Notes: generated by a model from the letters alone, not told the origin. DNA of 64,000 nucleotides from Labia minor (GCA_963082975.1 OY720350.1:42807851-42871850), one strand, 5' to 3'. Positions 23,688 through 35,124 are shown, numbered from the stretch's first letter. A program made the numbers and translations.

Positions 23688-24030
23688 TATAAATATATTT
23701 ACATTAAATTAAAATTATATCACATTCGGCAAACAATTTTATAAATTTAAATTGAACCATTTACATTAATACGCCACCTCCTTGTTTTTTTTTTTTCAAA
23801 ATATGATAATTTCATTAATGAACTTCTTACTGATATATTTCTAATTTTTTTTTTAAATTTTCATTAAGATCTTTGAATAAAATTAAGCTTATTGATTTAA
23901 TAGAATTAATAGAATTAAACTTATTGATTCGATTTAAGATGTATTCTAAAACACCACTAATTTTAAAAATTAATATTTGTTTATTTTATTTTATTTTAAT
24001 ATGTATTTTATTTGAAATAATTTGCAGTAG
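23688..24030. other. AT-rich stretch upstream of candidate exons
   Basis: AT-rich. The 68-codon plus-strand frame at 23873-24079 is Ile/Leu/Lys-rich and not supported as coding, except that its end overlaps a candidate exon in another frame. Confidence 0.4.
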
Positions 24031-24685
24031 AGCAGTGATGGACATCAATTCAAGTCTACGAGCAGTTCTTCGAGTTTAATCTGCGAGAAATATCAACCCT
24101 TTATTAACTCCGAGGTCAGTATTTATTATTAATTTTATTTTTCAATTCAATTTAAATTTATTGATTATAAACTAATAAGTTATTTTTCTTCTTCTATTTC
24201 ATGTTTCAATCTTCGTTCCTGCTACTGAATGTTGATTTGAATTCTTGATTATCTTTTCCATCCTTCATGACGATGCAATGATTGAAATACAGCTCTCCAA
24301 ATGTAAGTAATAATCGTTATTTATTTAGTATGGCGCACTTTAAAATAGAAAATCTAAATATAATATTTAATGTAAAGTTTAATATAATATAGAAAGTAGA
24401 AATTACAATGATTTTTTGCTTTTGATAATATTCATTAGGAGATTATAGAGAAATATATTAAATTATATGACAGAATTTAGTGAAATTAAGGAATTTCAGA
24501 GTACATCTTTCAAGAAGAAGCATTGCTAAAGGAGGCAGAAGAGACAAAGGTATTTTTAGAATTAGTAGGTTTCGATGCGTTATACTGGGAGGGTGGCTAT
24601 TTTTTGATAATTATATATAGTTGTTAGGAATTTTCAGGTGGTTGCCTCCTACATCCATGCATGTTTTCATCATACTAATTCATAG
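24031..24685 (+). CDS. Possible 3' end of a host gene (three small exons)
   Basis: Three phase-compatible open blocks are bordered by splice-like sites. Exon 1, 24031-24114, follows TTTGCAGTAG and encodes SSDGHQFKSTSSSSSLICEK onward, closing on CCGAG|GTCAGT. Exon 2, 24502-24549, follows TTTCAGAG and encodes YIFQEEALLKEAEETK, closing on CAAAG|GTATTT. Exon 3, 24638-24685, follows GAATTTTCAG and encodes VVASYIHACFHHTNS plus a TAG stop. All joins are phase 0. The two introns would be about 390 and 88 bp. No homolog is recognised, the acceptor tracts are only moderately pyrimidine-rich, and the blocks are short, so chance is a serious alternative. Confidence 0.25.
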
Positions 24686-24779
24686 ATTAGATTAGAATTA
24701 ATAAATAAATAAAATGTGGGTGGATAAAACAAATGCCATGCTATTATTTAAGGGATGGATTGCATGAATTGCATGTCAG

Positions 24780-25245
24780 GTCTGAATTGTGCCTTTTTGT
24801 ATTACTGAGAGTGTATTTGAGGTGGATTGGATGAACGGGAATTCGGGAAGGTAATTCAGCACAGTTCCGAAATGGGATTAGCCTGAACAGGAACAAATTG
24901 TTGGTTACCTTTTGAGCGCAGGGCTTTTTCGATTAGCATGGGCCTTCCATTCCTATTGATGGAGGCTATGCACTCCCTTACTAGGTAGGTTTTATTTCAG
25001 GTTGCCCCGAATGTCGCGATTTCATTTCGAAATCCAAAAAATCAAAGGCACTCTCAGCTGATTCAAAGAGACTACAGACCAAACGCCTTATTTTTTTTAA
25101 TCATTTTTTTTAAGGCAAACTTTCATTATTATTACTTTTTTCTAAATTTCGGAAGGCGAGGCTTGGAAGGGCTAATTTATGGGGAAAGGAGGAGGCCCTA
25201 TTATATATTCAATTTTTTTTTTTAATTTAATTAATAATAAAAAAA
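24780..25245 (+). other. GC-elevated island with an open frame after a splice-like site
   Basis: TAGGTTTTATTTCAG at about 25003 resembles a 3' splice site. It is followed by an open frame VAPNVAISFRNPKNQRHSQL continuing about 75 codons, turning Phe/Tyr-rich over T tracts before a stop. A GGAAG|GTAATT donor-like site lies at about 24850. It could be an exon or untranslated region downstream of the candidate exons at 24.0-24.7 kb, but no homology is recognised. Confidence 0.2.
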
Positions 25246-25289
25246 TAATTGAATATCGCGATTATTTTCTTTAACTTTTTATTTAAGAC

Positions 25290-25500
25290 GTAGAATTTGA
25301 ATATGTAGAAAAATTGAATGTAATATTTGAGAAGAATTTAAATCAAGGTTGCAATCGGGAAACGCCTGTTATCATGCAGTAAAGAGGCTTATCATATATC
25401 AAAATTATTATCAAAGGGAATCAAAATTAAAATATATAAAATAATTATTTTGCCTGTTGTATTATATGGGTGGGAGGCATGGTCTATGACCCTTAATATT
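25290..25500 (+). mobile_element. LINE fragment (end of RT region)
   Basis: Matches the LINE copy at 39950-40690: GTAGAATTTGAATATGTAGA, CAATCGGGAAACGCCTGTTA, and a block translating as ILPVVLYGWEAWSMTL. It breaks off abruptly at about 25500 before the C-terminal tail. Plus-strand orientation. Confidence 0.75.
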
Positions 25501-26596
25501 TAATATTTCAAAAATATAGAATTTTTTTTTTATAACTTTGAAATCATACTTTGATTACAACTAAAATTGAAAAGAAAATATATATTATATGTCTATTGGT
25601 TATTTCAAAATATCATCACTTGACTAATTTTTAAACAATGGTTACTATAAAAAATGATATCTTTTGTTGCTTTTTATATTTATACATTGTTAAAATTAGT
25701 GAAAACATTTTTTTTTTTGAAACACCTGGTATAAGAGGAATTGAATTTTATTTAAAAGCTTTTTTTCTATAGAATAGATTAAGAACGAAAAGAAATTGAG
25801 AGACAAAACGAGAAGGTAAAAAAAAAAAAACAAATAAAAAAATAAAAAATATAACCTGTGGATAATGAAAAGAATAATAATTGTTATCTTGTTGTAATTT
25901 CATTTACAAATGTAATAACAACTAATTATTTTTTAATTTTCATGAATTTTATTAAATTATTCTTATGTATTTTTTGTTTGCGTATTTTTAAACTCAACAC
26001 TGAATAAACATTTTCATTTTTTCTTGATGGAAAAAAATAAATATAATAACCAAAAGGAATCTTTTTTTTTAAAAAAATTCGAATATTTTTGTAAACTGAA
26101 CTGTTGACAATAATGGGCACTATAATTATATTAAAATTTAAATTATTTTTTGATATTATATTTTATAAAAACAAACTAAGAATATTAAATCAAAGCTTGA
26201 CCTTTTAGAGGGAAGGGGAGGAGAAGGGACTCTGTATTTTGGTGTTTTGTTTTTGCCATAATTTATAAATATATTTTTAATCAAGGTAATGTAACTGAAA
26301 AACCTCCGAGTTATTTGATGAGATTGCTATTCTATATTGTATCCGTATATGTAAATATACATAATTATATTTACGATTTGAAATAAATATTTAAATATCA
26401 TGATTATTAAATATTAAATATTGTTTAATTCAGTTTCAATTTCAATTTTTTTTGATCCAAAAAAAATCTTAATATAATTTCATTTGAGTTTTCAAATATT
26501 GAATTATTGATGAAATTATAGAATAAATTCTTAAAAGTAATTTTTGTTGTTTTAACTTAAAGTTATCTTAATTAATTAACTCTAATCTTTATTTTT
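25501..26596. other. AT-rich intergenic stretch
   Basis: Low-complexity AT. The 64-codon minus-strand frame at 25926-26120 is Lys/Ile/Phe-rich and not credible. A small purine-rich patch (GAGGGAAGGGGAGGAGAAGG) lies at about 26208. Confidence 0.55.
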
Positions 26597-26861
26597 ACCG
26601 ACCGACGATAGTAAGGGTGGTATTGTTTTCACACCAAATTTCACATGTGGAGATTTTTACATATCTCCACGAATTAAGCACTTTGTATTGGTTGTATCCT
26701 CGAGAAAAAACATCTTTATTAGTTTTTTCTTAATTTAAAATTATATGACGTCATCCAGCGATTCATGACGTCACAGCATGGTCTTATATATTATAAATAA
26801 AATAAAATTAAAAATATGTATGTTCTATCCATATCTGTTTTTTATTACATTAATAGATATA
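26597..26861 (+). mobile_element. HINE-B copy B4, short form, 3' end lost at Helitron H1
   Basis: Starts ACCGACCGACGATAG, lacks the (GTCC)n core (short form), and follows the consensus to ATTAATAGATATA, where Helitron H1 begins at CTAG. The missing 3' hairpin part is not found on the other side of H1, so the insertion was accompanied by loss. Confidence 0.85.
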
Positions 26862-27097
26862 CTAGCTGCTCCGAGCGCCTTCGGCGCTCTTCACACCTAG
26901 ACGGGGGCTCCGCCCCCTGTACCCCCGAGTGATACATAGTATTTGGTTGAAAGTCTGTATGTAAAAGGTTTTCATCCATTTTGTTTCAATCAGTATAAGT
27001 AGATAAGACATGTATTTGTTTTCTTGTAAAATATATTTTAATTTAATCAGTAAATTAATTATATATTATTATTGTATATGCTATATTTATCTAACTC

Positions 27098-27860
27098 TGT
27101 GTCTCTACAGTTTTCGAAAGTTCTTAGCCGCAGCATCCACATTTCTCTAAGCGCCCCTATCCTGAGCTACAACCAAATCCTACCCTGTCCCATCTCTCCC
27201 ATGTCCCTTCCTTCATTGTCCACCCACCTTGGTCCTTGGTCTTCCATCGGATGTTTCCCAATCGGTTTCTCCCAATTTCTAGTTTCTCCAATTCCAACCA
27301 CGTCCCCTTCCCATCCCAGCCTTCTTGATTTTATAACCTTAACTATATCTGGACATTATTTTTCGTTATGCCATCTCCGCCATCCCCCTGTGACCTCCTC
27401 ATCTTTTGGCCTATAAATGCTGCGAACAATATTAATCTCACAAATACTCCAAATCTACTCTCGTCTCCCAGAGTCGTCGATAGGGTGACCAAACGACCCG
27501 TCTTTAGGTGCTCTGTCCCAAAAATGTCTTCGGGACACCCTACTGTTTTTTCAATATTTAGGACATTTCGTAATTTTTTTTTCAAAATTTTTTCAATCTA
27601 GTTCTAAATAAAAAGGTATACCGTTTGTCCCGGTTTGGTGTTTTCGAAATATGGTCACCCTAGTCATCGATCAACATGAAAAATAATTGTTTTATATATT
27701 TTAATTTTGATCCTCTTTGATGAGATAAGCCCCTTTACTGCATAATAACAGGCGTTACTCAATTACAACGTCGATTTAAATTCTTCTCGAATATTATTAT
27801 CTTTCGTGATTAGAGATCTTAAGTATTTAAATATTTATACTTTTTCAAATTCTACATTTT
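27098..27860 (-). mobile_element. LINE 3' region inside Helitron H1
   Basis: Minus-strand LINE sequence running from a (GATA)n-type tail remnant (ATTTATCTAACTCTGTGTCT) upstream through the segments encoding the AKNFRK-like end, the PIGKHP-like motif, the GGDGITKN-like block and GFGEYL-like sequence. It is interrupted by the 182-bp MITE at 27481-27662. The plus-strand frames over it (27072-27416, 27368-27601) are antisense shadows. Confidence 0.8.
27481..27662. mobile_element. hAT-type MITE (182 bp) nested in the LINE
   Basis: Ends TAGGGTGACCAAAC and ATATGGTCACCCTA are inverted repeats. Flanks GTCGTCGA (27473-27480) and GTCATCGA (27663-27670) match at 7 of 8 positions, an 8-bp target duplication as made by hAT elements. 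Too short to encode protein. It inserted after the LINE sequence was already in place. Confidence 0.85.
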
Positions 27861-28165
27861 GTATGTTAATTGTATGTAAGTCGTATCCGTATCATAATTC
27901 TTGAATTTTTTTGTTTAATTACATTTCGGTTGATTTTTCCCCAATTTCTCTAATCATATGTCTCCTCTTCCAGTCCAATTCATTTACCTATCAATGTTGC
28001 ATAAGGCATTTAAATTTCTTAATTTGGCTAAAACACTCCATTTTTTAAAATTTTAAATAGAGGGAGAGAGAGAGGTTCTAATTATATATATATATATATA
28101 TATATATTGTCGTATATAAAATATAAGGGGGTTGGTATTTTATAAGAAAAAATGGGTTATAAAAA

Positions 28166-28945
28166 ATTAGTTTATTTAATTGGTAGCACTCTGGATGAAT
28201 TTTGGATAATTAAAAGGGTTATTGAATCCGCGTAGGTTGATCTGGGAAATTATAAGATTGAATAGGTTCAATTAAAAATACTTATTTATATTACAACTAA
28301 AATTATTTATTTACTAAGAATAGACTATATTATTTGATACAATTGATAATAAGAAATTAATTAGAAATTAAACAACTTTAATAGTACCGTAAATATTAAT
28401 AGGAGTATAAATTTAATAGAATTGAGTTCATCGAATAATTGCAATTATTTATATAGATAATAGTCGACTACTTAGCTGTGTTATTCAAATTAATTATCAC
28501 TGTTCCGGGAACACTGGGACTTCAAGTAAGATGATTCTTGGATATTTTCCTTAAGGTATCATGTCGTCATATCAGGGCAGGCAGCTTCCTCGCACACTGT
28601 GGATGATCCTTGTATTTTGTTCTTACTTCGTCAGATGAAGTCTCTTCCCTGGCTCTCCATCCAAGAATGACCAAAAAATGTCTAAACCTGTAAATGGTCA
28701 TTCTCCCCTCCTATGCCACTTGGCAAAATTGTCCACCCCTCTCTCCATCTTGGGGTAACTAAAAGGATCTCTGGGCCTTTCCCAGGGTGTCCCTTTAAAA
28801 CAATAAATTTCAGAAAGCTATCCTTTATACACGTTGCCATGTGTTCACACAAATAACTTTCCAAAATTCTATATCCAAATATTTCCAATAAATAAGCATA
28901 AAAAAAAGGCATTTTCATACTTATATATTACAATATATATATATA
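28166..28945. repeat. Element D copy D2
   Basis: Second copy of the unclassified repeat seen at 10979-11737, with the same ordered landmarks (GGTAGCACTCTGGATGAA; TTGAATCCGCGTAGGTTG; GTCGACTACTTAGCTGT; TTGTCCACCCCTC; CTTATATATTACAATATATA). It lies within Helitron H1 between the LINE piece and the Helitron 5' end. The 78-codon minus-strand frame at 28682-28918 falls inside it and has no recognised domain. Confidence 0.6.
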
Positions 28946-29269
28946 TCTGTTTCTATGACAGCAAAAAAGTAAACAAATTACATACATACAACACTCTCCT
29001 TTATATATATTTCTGGAAAATGGAACACCCGCAGCTCAGCTCAGTAGTTAACTAAGATTCTAATTTCTTTTTTATTTTTCATCATTTGAGGTACCCTTCA
29101 CCTCGCTATTATTATTAATAACTGACAAACATTTAATTTGATAGATTCTTAAATTTTTGCATTAAATAATTAATTTGAGAAACAAAACGTTTATATATAA
29201 ACGCATAATTAAAAAAAAAATTATAAAATATTTTAGTATGTATTTGTATATATTATAAATTAGGGGGGG

Positions 29270-29585
29270 GGTGATTGAATAACGAGAAATTTTATGAGCT
29301 CTATGCATCTCCAGGTATAGTTATGGTAAAAAATTCAAGAAGACTGCGATGGGCAGGGCACGTGACTAGAATGGAAGAATGTCGAAAAATATGTTGGTGG
29401 GGCGACCGATTGGGAAACGACCGAGGACGCGGTAGGTGAACAATGTAGGAAGGAACGTCAGAGTGATGGGAGATGGTAGTGGTTAGATAATTGTGGTTCG
29501 GAATAGGGACACTTGGAGAAATGTGGTTGCTACGGCTAGAAACTTTTTAGTTCTGTAGGGCCACAGAGATAGATAGATATATCTA
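29270..29585 (+). mobile_element. LINE 3' tail fragment with (GATA)n end
   Basis: Plus-strand copy of the LINE C-terminal tail: blocks encoding LYASPGIVMVKNSRRLRWAG-like sequence and HVTRMEE, then GRPIGKRPRTR-like sequence, ending in CACAGAGATAGATAGATA. It starts abruptly next to a G9 run, a typical 5'-truncated LINE insertion. Contains stops in all frames. Confidence 0.75.
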
Positions 29586-29686
29586 ATATAAATTGATTTT
29601 CAACATATTTGTTATCTCATTCATATAAAACTTATATATTTATAATACAATTACAGAAAGAAGTCCCCGATTTTATAGTTAAAAAT

Positions 29687-30252
29687 CTGGAGTGTCTCCA
29701 CTCGACTATCTTGCAAATTTGAATTGGATTAAATAACATATATTAATTTAAATTAAATTAAATTAATTAAATTATAAATTAAAATTAATAAATAATATTT
29801 ATTGAACCAGCGCATATTTGACTCTTTGTTGATGTCACCACGTCACGTTTTGGCGCGTGAGATTTGTAGTGTTAAAAAATTAATTCTGATACTTTCAGCG
29901 ATTCTATCAAGCTGAAATTCTATATATAGCAGTTTTATACAATTATTAATCATGTGAAAAATTATCAAACATATTACTTTATTTTTACCGTCACTTTAGA
30001 AGAAAAAAAATCAAAACGTTGTAGGTAATGACCCTCTTCCGGTTGAGGTACATTTCTCAAAAGTTGATAGAAAACTTCATCATTCTAGTTCAAACCGTTT
30101 TTGCGTAATCTTGGTGACATACATACACACACACACAGACATTTTTCTCAACCTTAGTGAAAATGATTCAGGAACCTTCAAAACGTATAAAAACATCAAA
30201 ATCTCAACATCGAAAATTTTCGTGATCGCAATACTATTTCTGGCGAGATAGT
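29687..30252 (-). mobile_element. HINE-A copy A3
   Basis: Complete at both ends on the minus strand: 5' ACTATCTCGCCAGAAATAGT (hairpin-forming) near 30252, CA/TG microsatellite at about 30120, and 3' GCAAGATAGT plus GAGTG-GAGA-CACTC hairpin ending CAG at 29687. A small deletion is visible near 30075. Confidence 0.9.
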
Positions 30253-31539
30253 AAAATTTGACAGCGATTGACTTATGGAATCAACCTATAAACCAAATAT
30301 GAACCCAATATTCTATATATGGGTCACTAGAACGCTGATTCAATTTTCGCTCCGAGATATCTTTATCAAAACATAATAAATGTACCTTAAAACGTAAAGA
30401 AACACAAAAATTACATAGTCATCACCTGATAATAAATCTAATCTTTTAAAGTAGATGCAGTCTGCGAAAAATAAACATAGAGTAAATATTAGGATTTCAA
30501 TAAATAATGAATGGGGTTTATAACAAATAGAGTAAATAAAATGCTTTAACCAATACATTGTATATTTAACTTTCAATTCATTCTTAGAAATTTTTTTTTT
30601 CTATATTTATTTATTCTTTTGTACCTAAAGAGTACATATTGCATGTCAATGGAGGTTAAACGTTTCTCTTGTCATTTGAATTGTTTGGGACCAATCCTTG
30701 ATTATTGTATTCATTCACCCTCACTTACAACTTGAAACTATCCCTGAGGGAAATATCAGGGCAGACATTTTTTTTTCTCTTATCGGACACAAACATTAAA
30801 ATAGAGTATTGCATTTTGGTCTGCTGTCATTGATTGCCTAGCGGGTGTAGGGAGGGTTCAAGGGAGAGGATGGGGTTAGTGAGAAAAAGCGCCTACAAGC
30901 TCATGTCAGTCCGTATACTACTACTAACCGTTATCTGTGACATCCCTCAACGTGTTATGATAAGGTTCTTTACGAACATGGCCAACCTTTACTCCATTCT
31001 CTCCCACCACCCCACTTTTCCATTTCAGCACGACGCTTCTCTAGCCTGTCGAATTTCGACCATTTCTGATAATAAAATATACCAGCTATCATCGGCCTAC
31101 CTGAATGACACTTGTGTGGTAAAATAAATAAAAATTTATATTCTTTGTCAAATGGATAGGGAAAAAAAATAAACTTTTATCGCCGATTCATTTGACATCT
31201 CCTAATCAATTTATGATCTTTTATGTTTTTTTTTTATATTTATTAGAAAATATAATCGAATTCAGTGTAGCATTTTAATGATGAAAAAAAAATAAATAAA
31301 TAAATATCAAACCAAATAAATAACCTGATAATATAAAATAAATAAATAAATAAATGATTAAATTGGAACAAAATTTAAAAATTAAAATAAGATGATAAAT
31401 TATAAAATTTATTACAGTCAACAAAAGTCATAATATATAAAACCCCCTCTCTTTTACTTTTACATTTATTCTTAGTATCTATTCAGAATTATATTTATAT
31501 AATTCTAATCGGAACAAAATGAAATGAACTCTAATTTAT
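30253..31539. other. Intergenic, with a GC-elevated island at 30640-31130
   Basis: The island carries a 97-codon plus-strand frame (30834-31127) containing MGLVRKSAYKLMSVRILLLT and no recognised domain. Outside the island the DNA is AT-rich. The island could be a regulatory element or an exon; I cannot tell. Confidence 0.3.
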
Positions 31540-31544
31540 AGCTA

Positions 31545-31660
31545 GGACCCTCCTGTGTTTATAAAAAAAAAATCCCCAGAGGGCGAGCATGCGCATGCGC
31601 AGAAATGAGCTGAAGCATACAAACAGCGAGAACTTATTTACACACCTATTATTTATATGT
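31545..31660. promoter_or_regulatory. Possible promoter with perfect NRF-1/EWG palindrome
   Basis: TGCGCATGCGCA at 31590-31601 is a perfect match to the palindromic NRF-1 site (Erect wing in flies), found mainly in promoters of housekeeping genes. A TATA-like GTTTATAAAA lies about 30 bp upstream at about 31558. CpG-containing 12-mers are unexpected in such AT-rich DNA. No adjacent exon is identified. Confidence 0.3.
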
Positions 31661-33157
31661 TCCGATTCAAAATTTAGTTTTAATTTTTTCAAATCCCAAT
31701 TATTTTCAACAATTACTTTGTATATGGACTGAAACTATTCATATTCTATATATAAAATAGACATTCTAATATTATATGAAATAAATTCAAATAGAATATT
31801 TAATAAAATTTGTTATATATTTTATAATAGCGTTTATTTACTCAACTCGTATTTGGCAGTCTTCAAACATTAGCAGGATGCTTAGATATTACGTTTCTTT
31901 GTCTATTTTAAAACCCTTGCACAGAAAGTATTAAATTTTAATCTTTTATACCAGGGATCGCTAAACTATAGTTTCCGGTCCAAATTCGGCCTTCAATGTG
32001 ACAAATCTGGCTAGGACATCTGATTAATTGGTTAAAAAATAAACAGAATAATAATAACTCGATTTTATTTACTTGATATGTGAATGTTATTGACAAGTGA
32101 CCACTATTTTTTTTTTTATTTTTTAACATTCCATTTTATTTGATTTTATTTCTTTTTCTATACATCAAAAAAAAATTGAATGAATACAAAAAATATGATT
32201 TTTTAGTTATTTTTAAAAATTAAAAGGTTGATTACACTTTGAAATCTTTTTGAACTATTATTAAATTTATTTTATTTAAAAATTTAAGATCAACTTGAAT
32301 TCATTTTAAATGAAATAAGAAAGTATTTATAAATGAATAAAATTTACTGAATTCTGTTAACAGGAATTTCTGGAATTTCTTCCAAAATACAAATAAAAAT
32401 TTAAATGCATACTAGGTATATATATTTTAGGAAACTTGCATAATAAAATAAAATTGATCTAGTGATGAAATCATATATAAACTCTTCTCCATATTAATAA
32501 AATGAAAAAAATAATGAAAATATAAATATGATCTGAGAGTATAGTAAAATTCAATCATAACGCATAATAAAAATATTTATACGTATACTTTTTTCTCAAA
32601 ATAATTAATTGATAATAATTTATACTATATTATAGTAGATTTGTGATATAGAATTTATATCTAAATAACAAACAAAAAATATATAAGCTGTTGGAGCATA
32701 AATATGCAAATTATATAATGGAAAAATATGTAAAAATGAGATATTTTTTTTATAATAATTTATTTCATCGAAATTATTAATAAAAATATAAAAATAAATA
32801 ATTCATATGATAATATTTCTAATATTAATAAGTGAATAATAATAATTATAGTATTAGTTTTATTTCTCGTAAGGTAAATTTCACTAATATGTATGTTTAT
32901 AATGATACAGTTTGGTTGTATAATTTTCAGGGGCAACAAAAAAAAGATGGCAGTAAATCTATAAAAATAAATAATTAAATTTTCTTTTATTAAATTAATT
33001 ATTAAAATATAGAAATAGAATATTAATTTATAAAACTTATAAAAGAAGTTGCACACATATAGTCAATAATAAAAATATTTACAAATTCAAATATCCAATT
33101 AATAATAGATTGTTTAATTTAAATATCTATATTTAGGTAAAAATTTTTATTCTTCAA
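31661..33157. other. AT-rich intergenic stretch with a hAT-like end
   Basis: At 31952 CAGGGATCGCTAAACTATAG followed by TCCGGTCCAAATTCGGCC resembles the CAGGGGTCGGCAAACT...GGCC ends of some hAT elements; no partner end was found. The rest is low-complexity AT. The 98-codon minus-strand frame at 32760-33056 is an Ile/Leu/Phe artefact. Confidence 0.4.
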
Positions 33158-33408
33158 TTAACACACTATGAGCGGGGCGGGTATTTGTACCCGTCGCGGG
33201 GACTGCCACTTATAAGCGGGGCGGGTATTTATACCCGTTGCCACTTACATAATATATTTTTTCCCTTGTGTCACTTAAAATTACTTATTTTAAACGATAA
33301 CTAATATATATCCCTCATACAAGTGGCAACGGGTATAAATACCCGCCCGCTTATAAGTGGCAGTCCCCGCAACGGGTACAAATACCCGCCCCGCTCATAG
33401 TGTGTTAA
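33158..33408. mobile_element. Foldback MITE 1, TTAA-flanked (piggyBac-like)
   Basis: Nearly palindromic 243-bp element between two TTAA sites (33158-33161, 33405-33408). Termini are CACACTATGAGCGGGGCGGG and its complement. Each ~90-bp arm contains two copies of a module GCGGGGCGGGTATTTRTACCC, itself partly self-complementary (GGGTATTTGTACCC). The TTAA duplication and CAC-type ends fit a piggyBac-mobilised MITE. The loop is AT-rich. Confidence 0.85.
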
Positions 33409-33748
33409 TAAGGAAATTAATTAATATATTATTATAAAATATTCAGGAAGGCAGGTGGTGTTATTTAACCAAATTTTCTTTAATAATAATTCTTAATAAA
33501 TTAGATATAAAACTTCTTTATTGTATTATTTTACTATTATTCCTGGCCATTTTAATATAATTCAACTAATTTTAATTTCATATTTATATTTTTATAAAAT
33601 GATACATATATGTAGTATCTGTAGGTATATATGTACATAATTTATATATTTCGTAAATTAATTTATTCTCAATAAGTTAGTTTCATCAATTGGTACAAAA
33701 TAAATTAATTTTTAATAGTGTTGCTATTTTAATATATTCTCTGAAACA

Positions 33749-33788
<40 letters not shown>

Positions 33789-33939
33789 CATAGACATTTT
33801 TAAGTATACTTAAGGGATTTGACTAAATACTCTTTGAGCTTCTTTTTTTTTGTTTTCATTTTTTTTTATATTTAATATTATATATATATATACATATATA
33901 CATACATATATATGATAATTCGTTAAAAAGGTTGTTTTG
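33409..33939. other. AT-rich stretch with (TA)n
   Basis: Low-complexity AT; (TA)n at 33752-33782 and a TA/CATA tract at 33880-33915. Confidence 0.6.
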
Positions 33940-34420
33940 GCACAAACCCAGAACATTCCTATTGATTTTCCTGGGAAGGGGACATTGAAAATCCAGAAAG
34001 AGTTGCGACACACAGAGGAGGAGGAGGTGGTGGTGGTGGGATGGCGAAGAGAACGCGAGGGAATGAGAGACGAGATCCCGGCAATATGGCCAATTTCCTT
34101 GGTAGATTTAAAAAAAAAATTTCAAGAGCGTAGTTAATACCCGACTGGGTGCGAACCCGAATAAGAACAAACACTCTAGCATTATAGAAAGAAGCGATTG
34201 GAAGGGCAATTTTTCATCATATTGGACCGTATTGATCCAGGTCCCGGTTTGTTTACCCATGGGAAACCTTGTCGGGACTCACCCACGCACACAGAGATAA
34301 ACACCACCACCTGAATTCTGACTTGGTCAACGACACAAAATCACTTTCTTTGTTCTTGACATTTAATTTACAGTCCCATGAACAAATATACCCTGGCACA
34401 CACATACTCTATTAATGATA
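33940..34420. other. GC-elevated island
   Basis: GC-rich relative to its flanks, with a (GGA)n/(GGT)n tract at 34015-34040 and mixed-composition sequence beyond. Opposite-strand frames (33937-34137 plus, 33959-34174 minus) give poly-Glu/Val and poly-Pro from the triplet repeats, so coding is doubtful. Possibly regulatory. Confidence 0.3.
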
Positions 34421-34523
34421 TCCTGCCATACATTCCACCTTTATTTCAAATTAATCCTGATAAATAGAAATTAATTTATTTACAATTTCTTATTAAACAA
34501 TAAGGAAAGAATATAAAAAAAAT

Positions 34524-35124
34524 CCGGAGTGTCTCCACTCGACTATCTCGCAATTTGAATTGGATCAAATAACGTAATATATTATATTTAAATTAAATTT
34601 AATTAATTAAATTATAAATTAAAATTAATAAATAATATTTATTGTTTGGCTCTTTGTTGATGGCACCACGTCACGTGTTGGAGCGTGAGATTTGCAGTGT
34701 TCAAAAATTAATTCTGGTACTTTCAGCGATTCAATCAAGCTGAAATTCTATATATAGCAGTTTTATACAATTATTGATCATGTGAAAAATTATCAAAAAT
34801 ATATCTTTATTTTTACGGTCACTTTAGAAGAAAAAAAATCAAAACGTTGTAACTAATGACCCTATTCCGGTTGAGCTACATTTCTCAAAAGTTGACAGAA
34901 AACTATGAATTTTGAATAATGCCCATGTACCAAATTTCAACATTCTAGCTCAAATCGTTTTTGCGTAATCTTGGTAACATACATACACACACACAAACAC
35001 ACACAGACAGACATTTTTCTCAACCTTGGGGAAAATGATTCAGGAACCTTCAAAACGTATAAAAACATCAAAATCTCAACATCGAAAATTTTTGTGATCG
35101 CAATACTATATCTGGCGACATAGT
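34524..35124 (-). mobile_element. HINE-A copy A4 (601 bp)
   Basis: Complete minus-strand copy: 5' ACTATGTCGCCAGATATAGT near 35124, a long TG/CA microsatellite at about 34980-35010, and 3' GCGAGATAGT plus hairpin ending CCGG at 34524. Confidence 0.92.

Larger units (their letters stand above)
26862..29012 (-). mobile_element. Helitron H1 carrying LINE sequence (about 2.15 kb)
   Basis: On the minus strand the 3' end reads GAGCGCCGAAGGCGCTC (7-bp stem, 3-nt loop), spacer, CTAG, with T following. The 5' end near 29012 reads TATATATAAAGGAGAG, then a block ending TTTTTTGCTGTCATAGAAAC. Both termini match Helitron H2 (56808-57915). Inside it carries a LINE 3' region, a small hAT MITE nested in that LINE, and element D2. 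No Helitron transposase is encoded. Confidence 0.82.

Noticed and set aside
27072-27416. 114-codon plus-strand ORF
   Set aside because: Antisense shadow of the LINE segment in Helitron H1.
32760-33056. 98-codon minus-strand ORF
   Set aside because: Ile/Leu/Phe-dominated low-complexity frame in AT-rich DNA.
34150-34170. T-arm-like GGGTTCGCACCC on the minus strand
   Set aside because: No acceptor stem, D-arm or A-box could be fitted around it.
33959-34174. Poly-proline minus-strand ORF and opposite poly-Glu/Val frame
   Set aside because: Both are translations of a GGA/GGT triplet tract; neither shows a domain or flanking coding signal.
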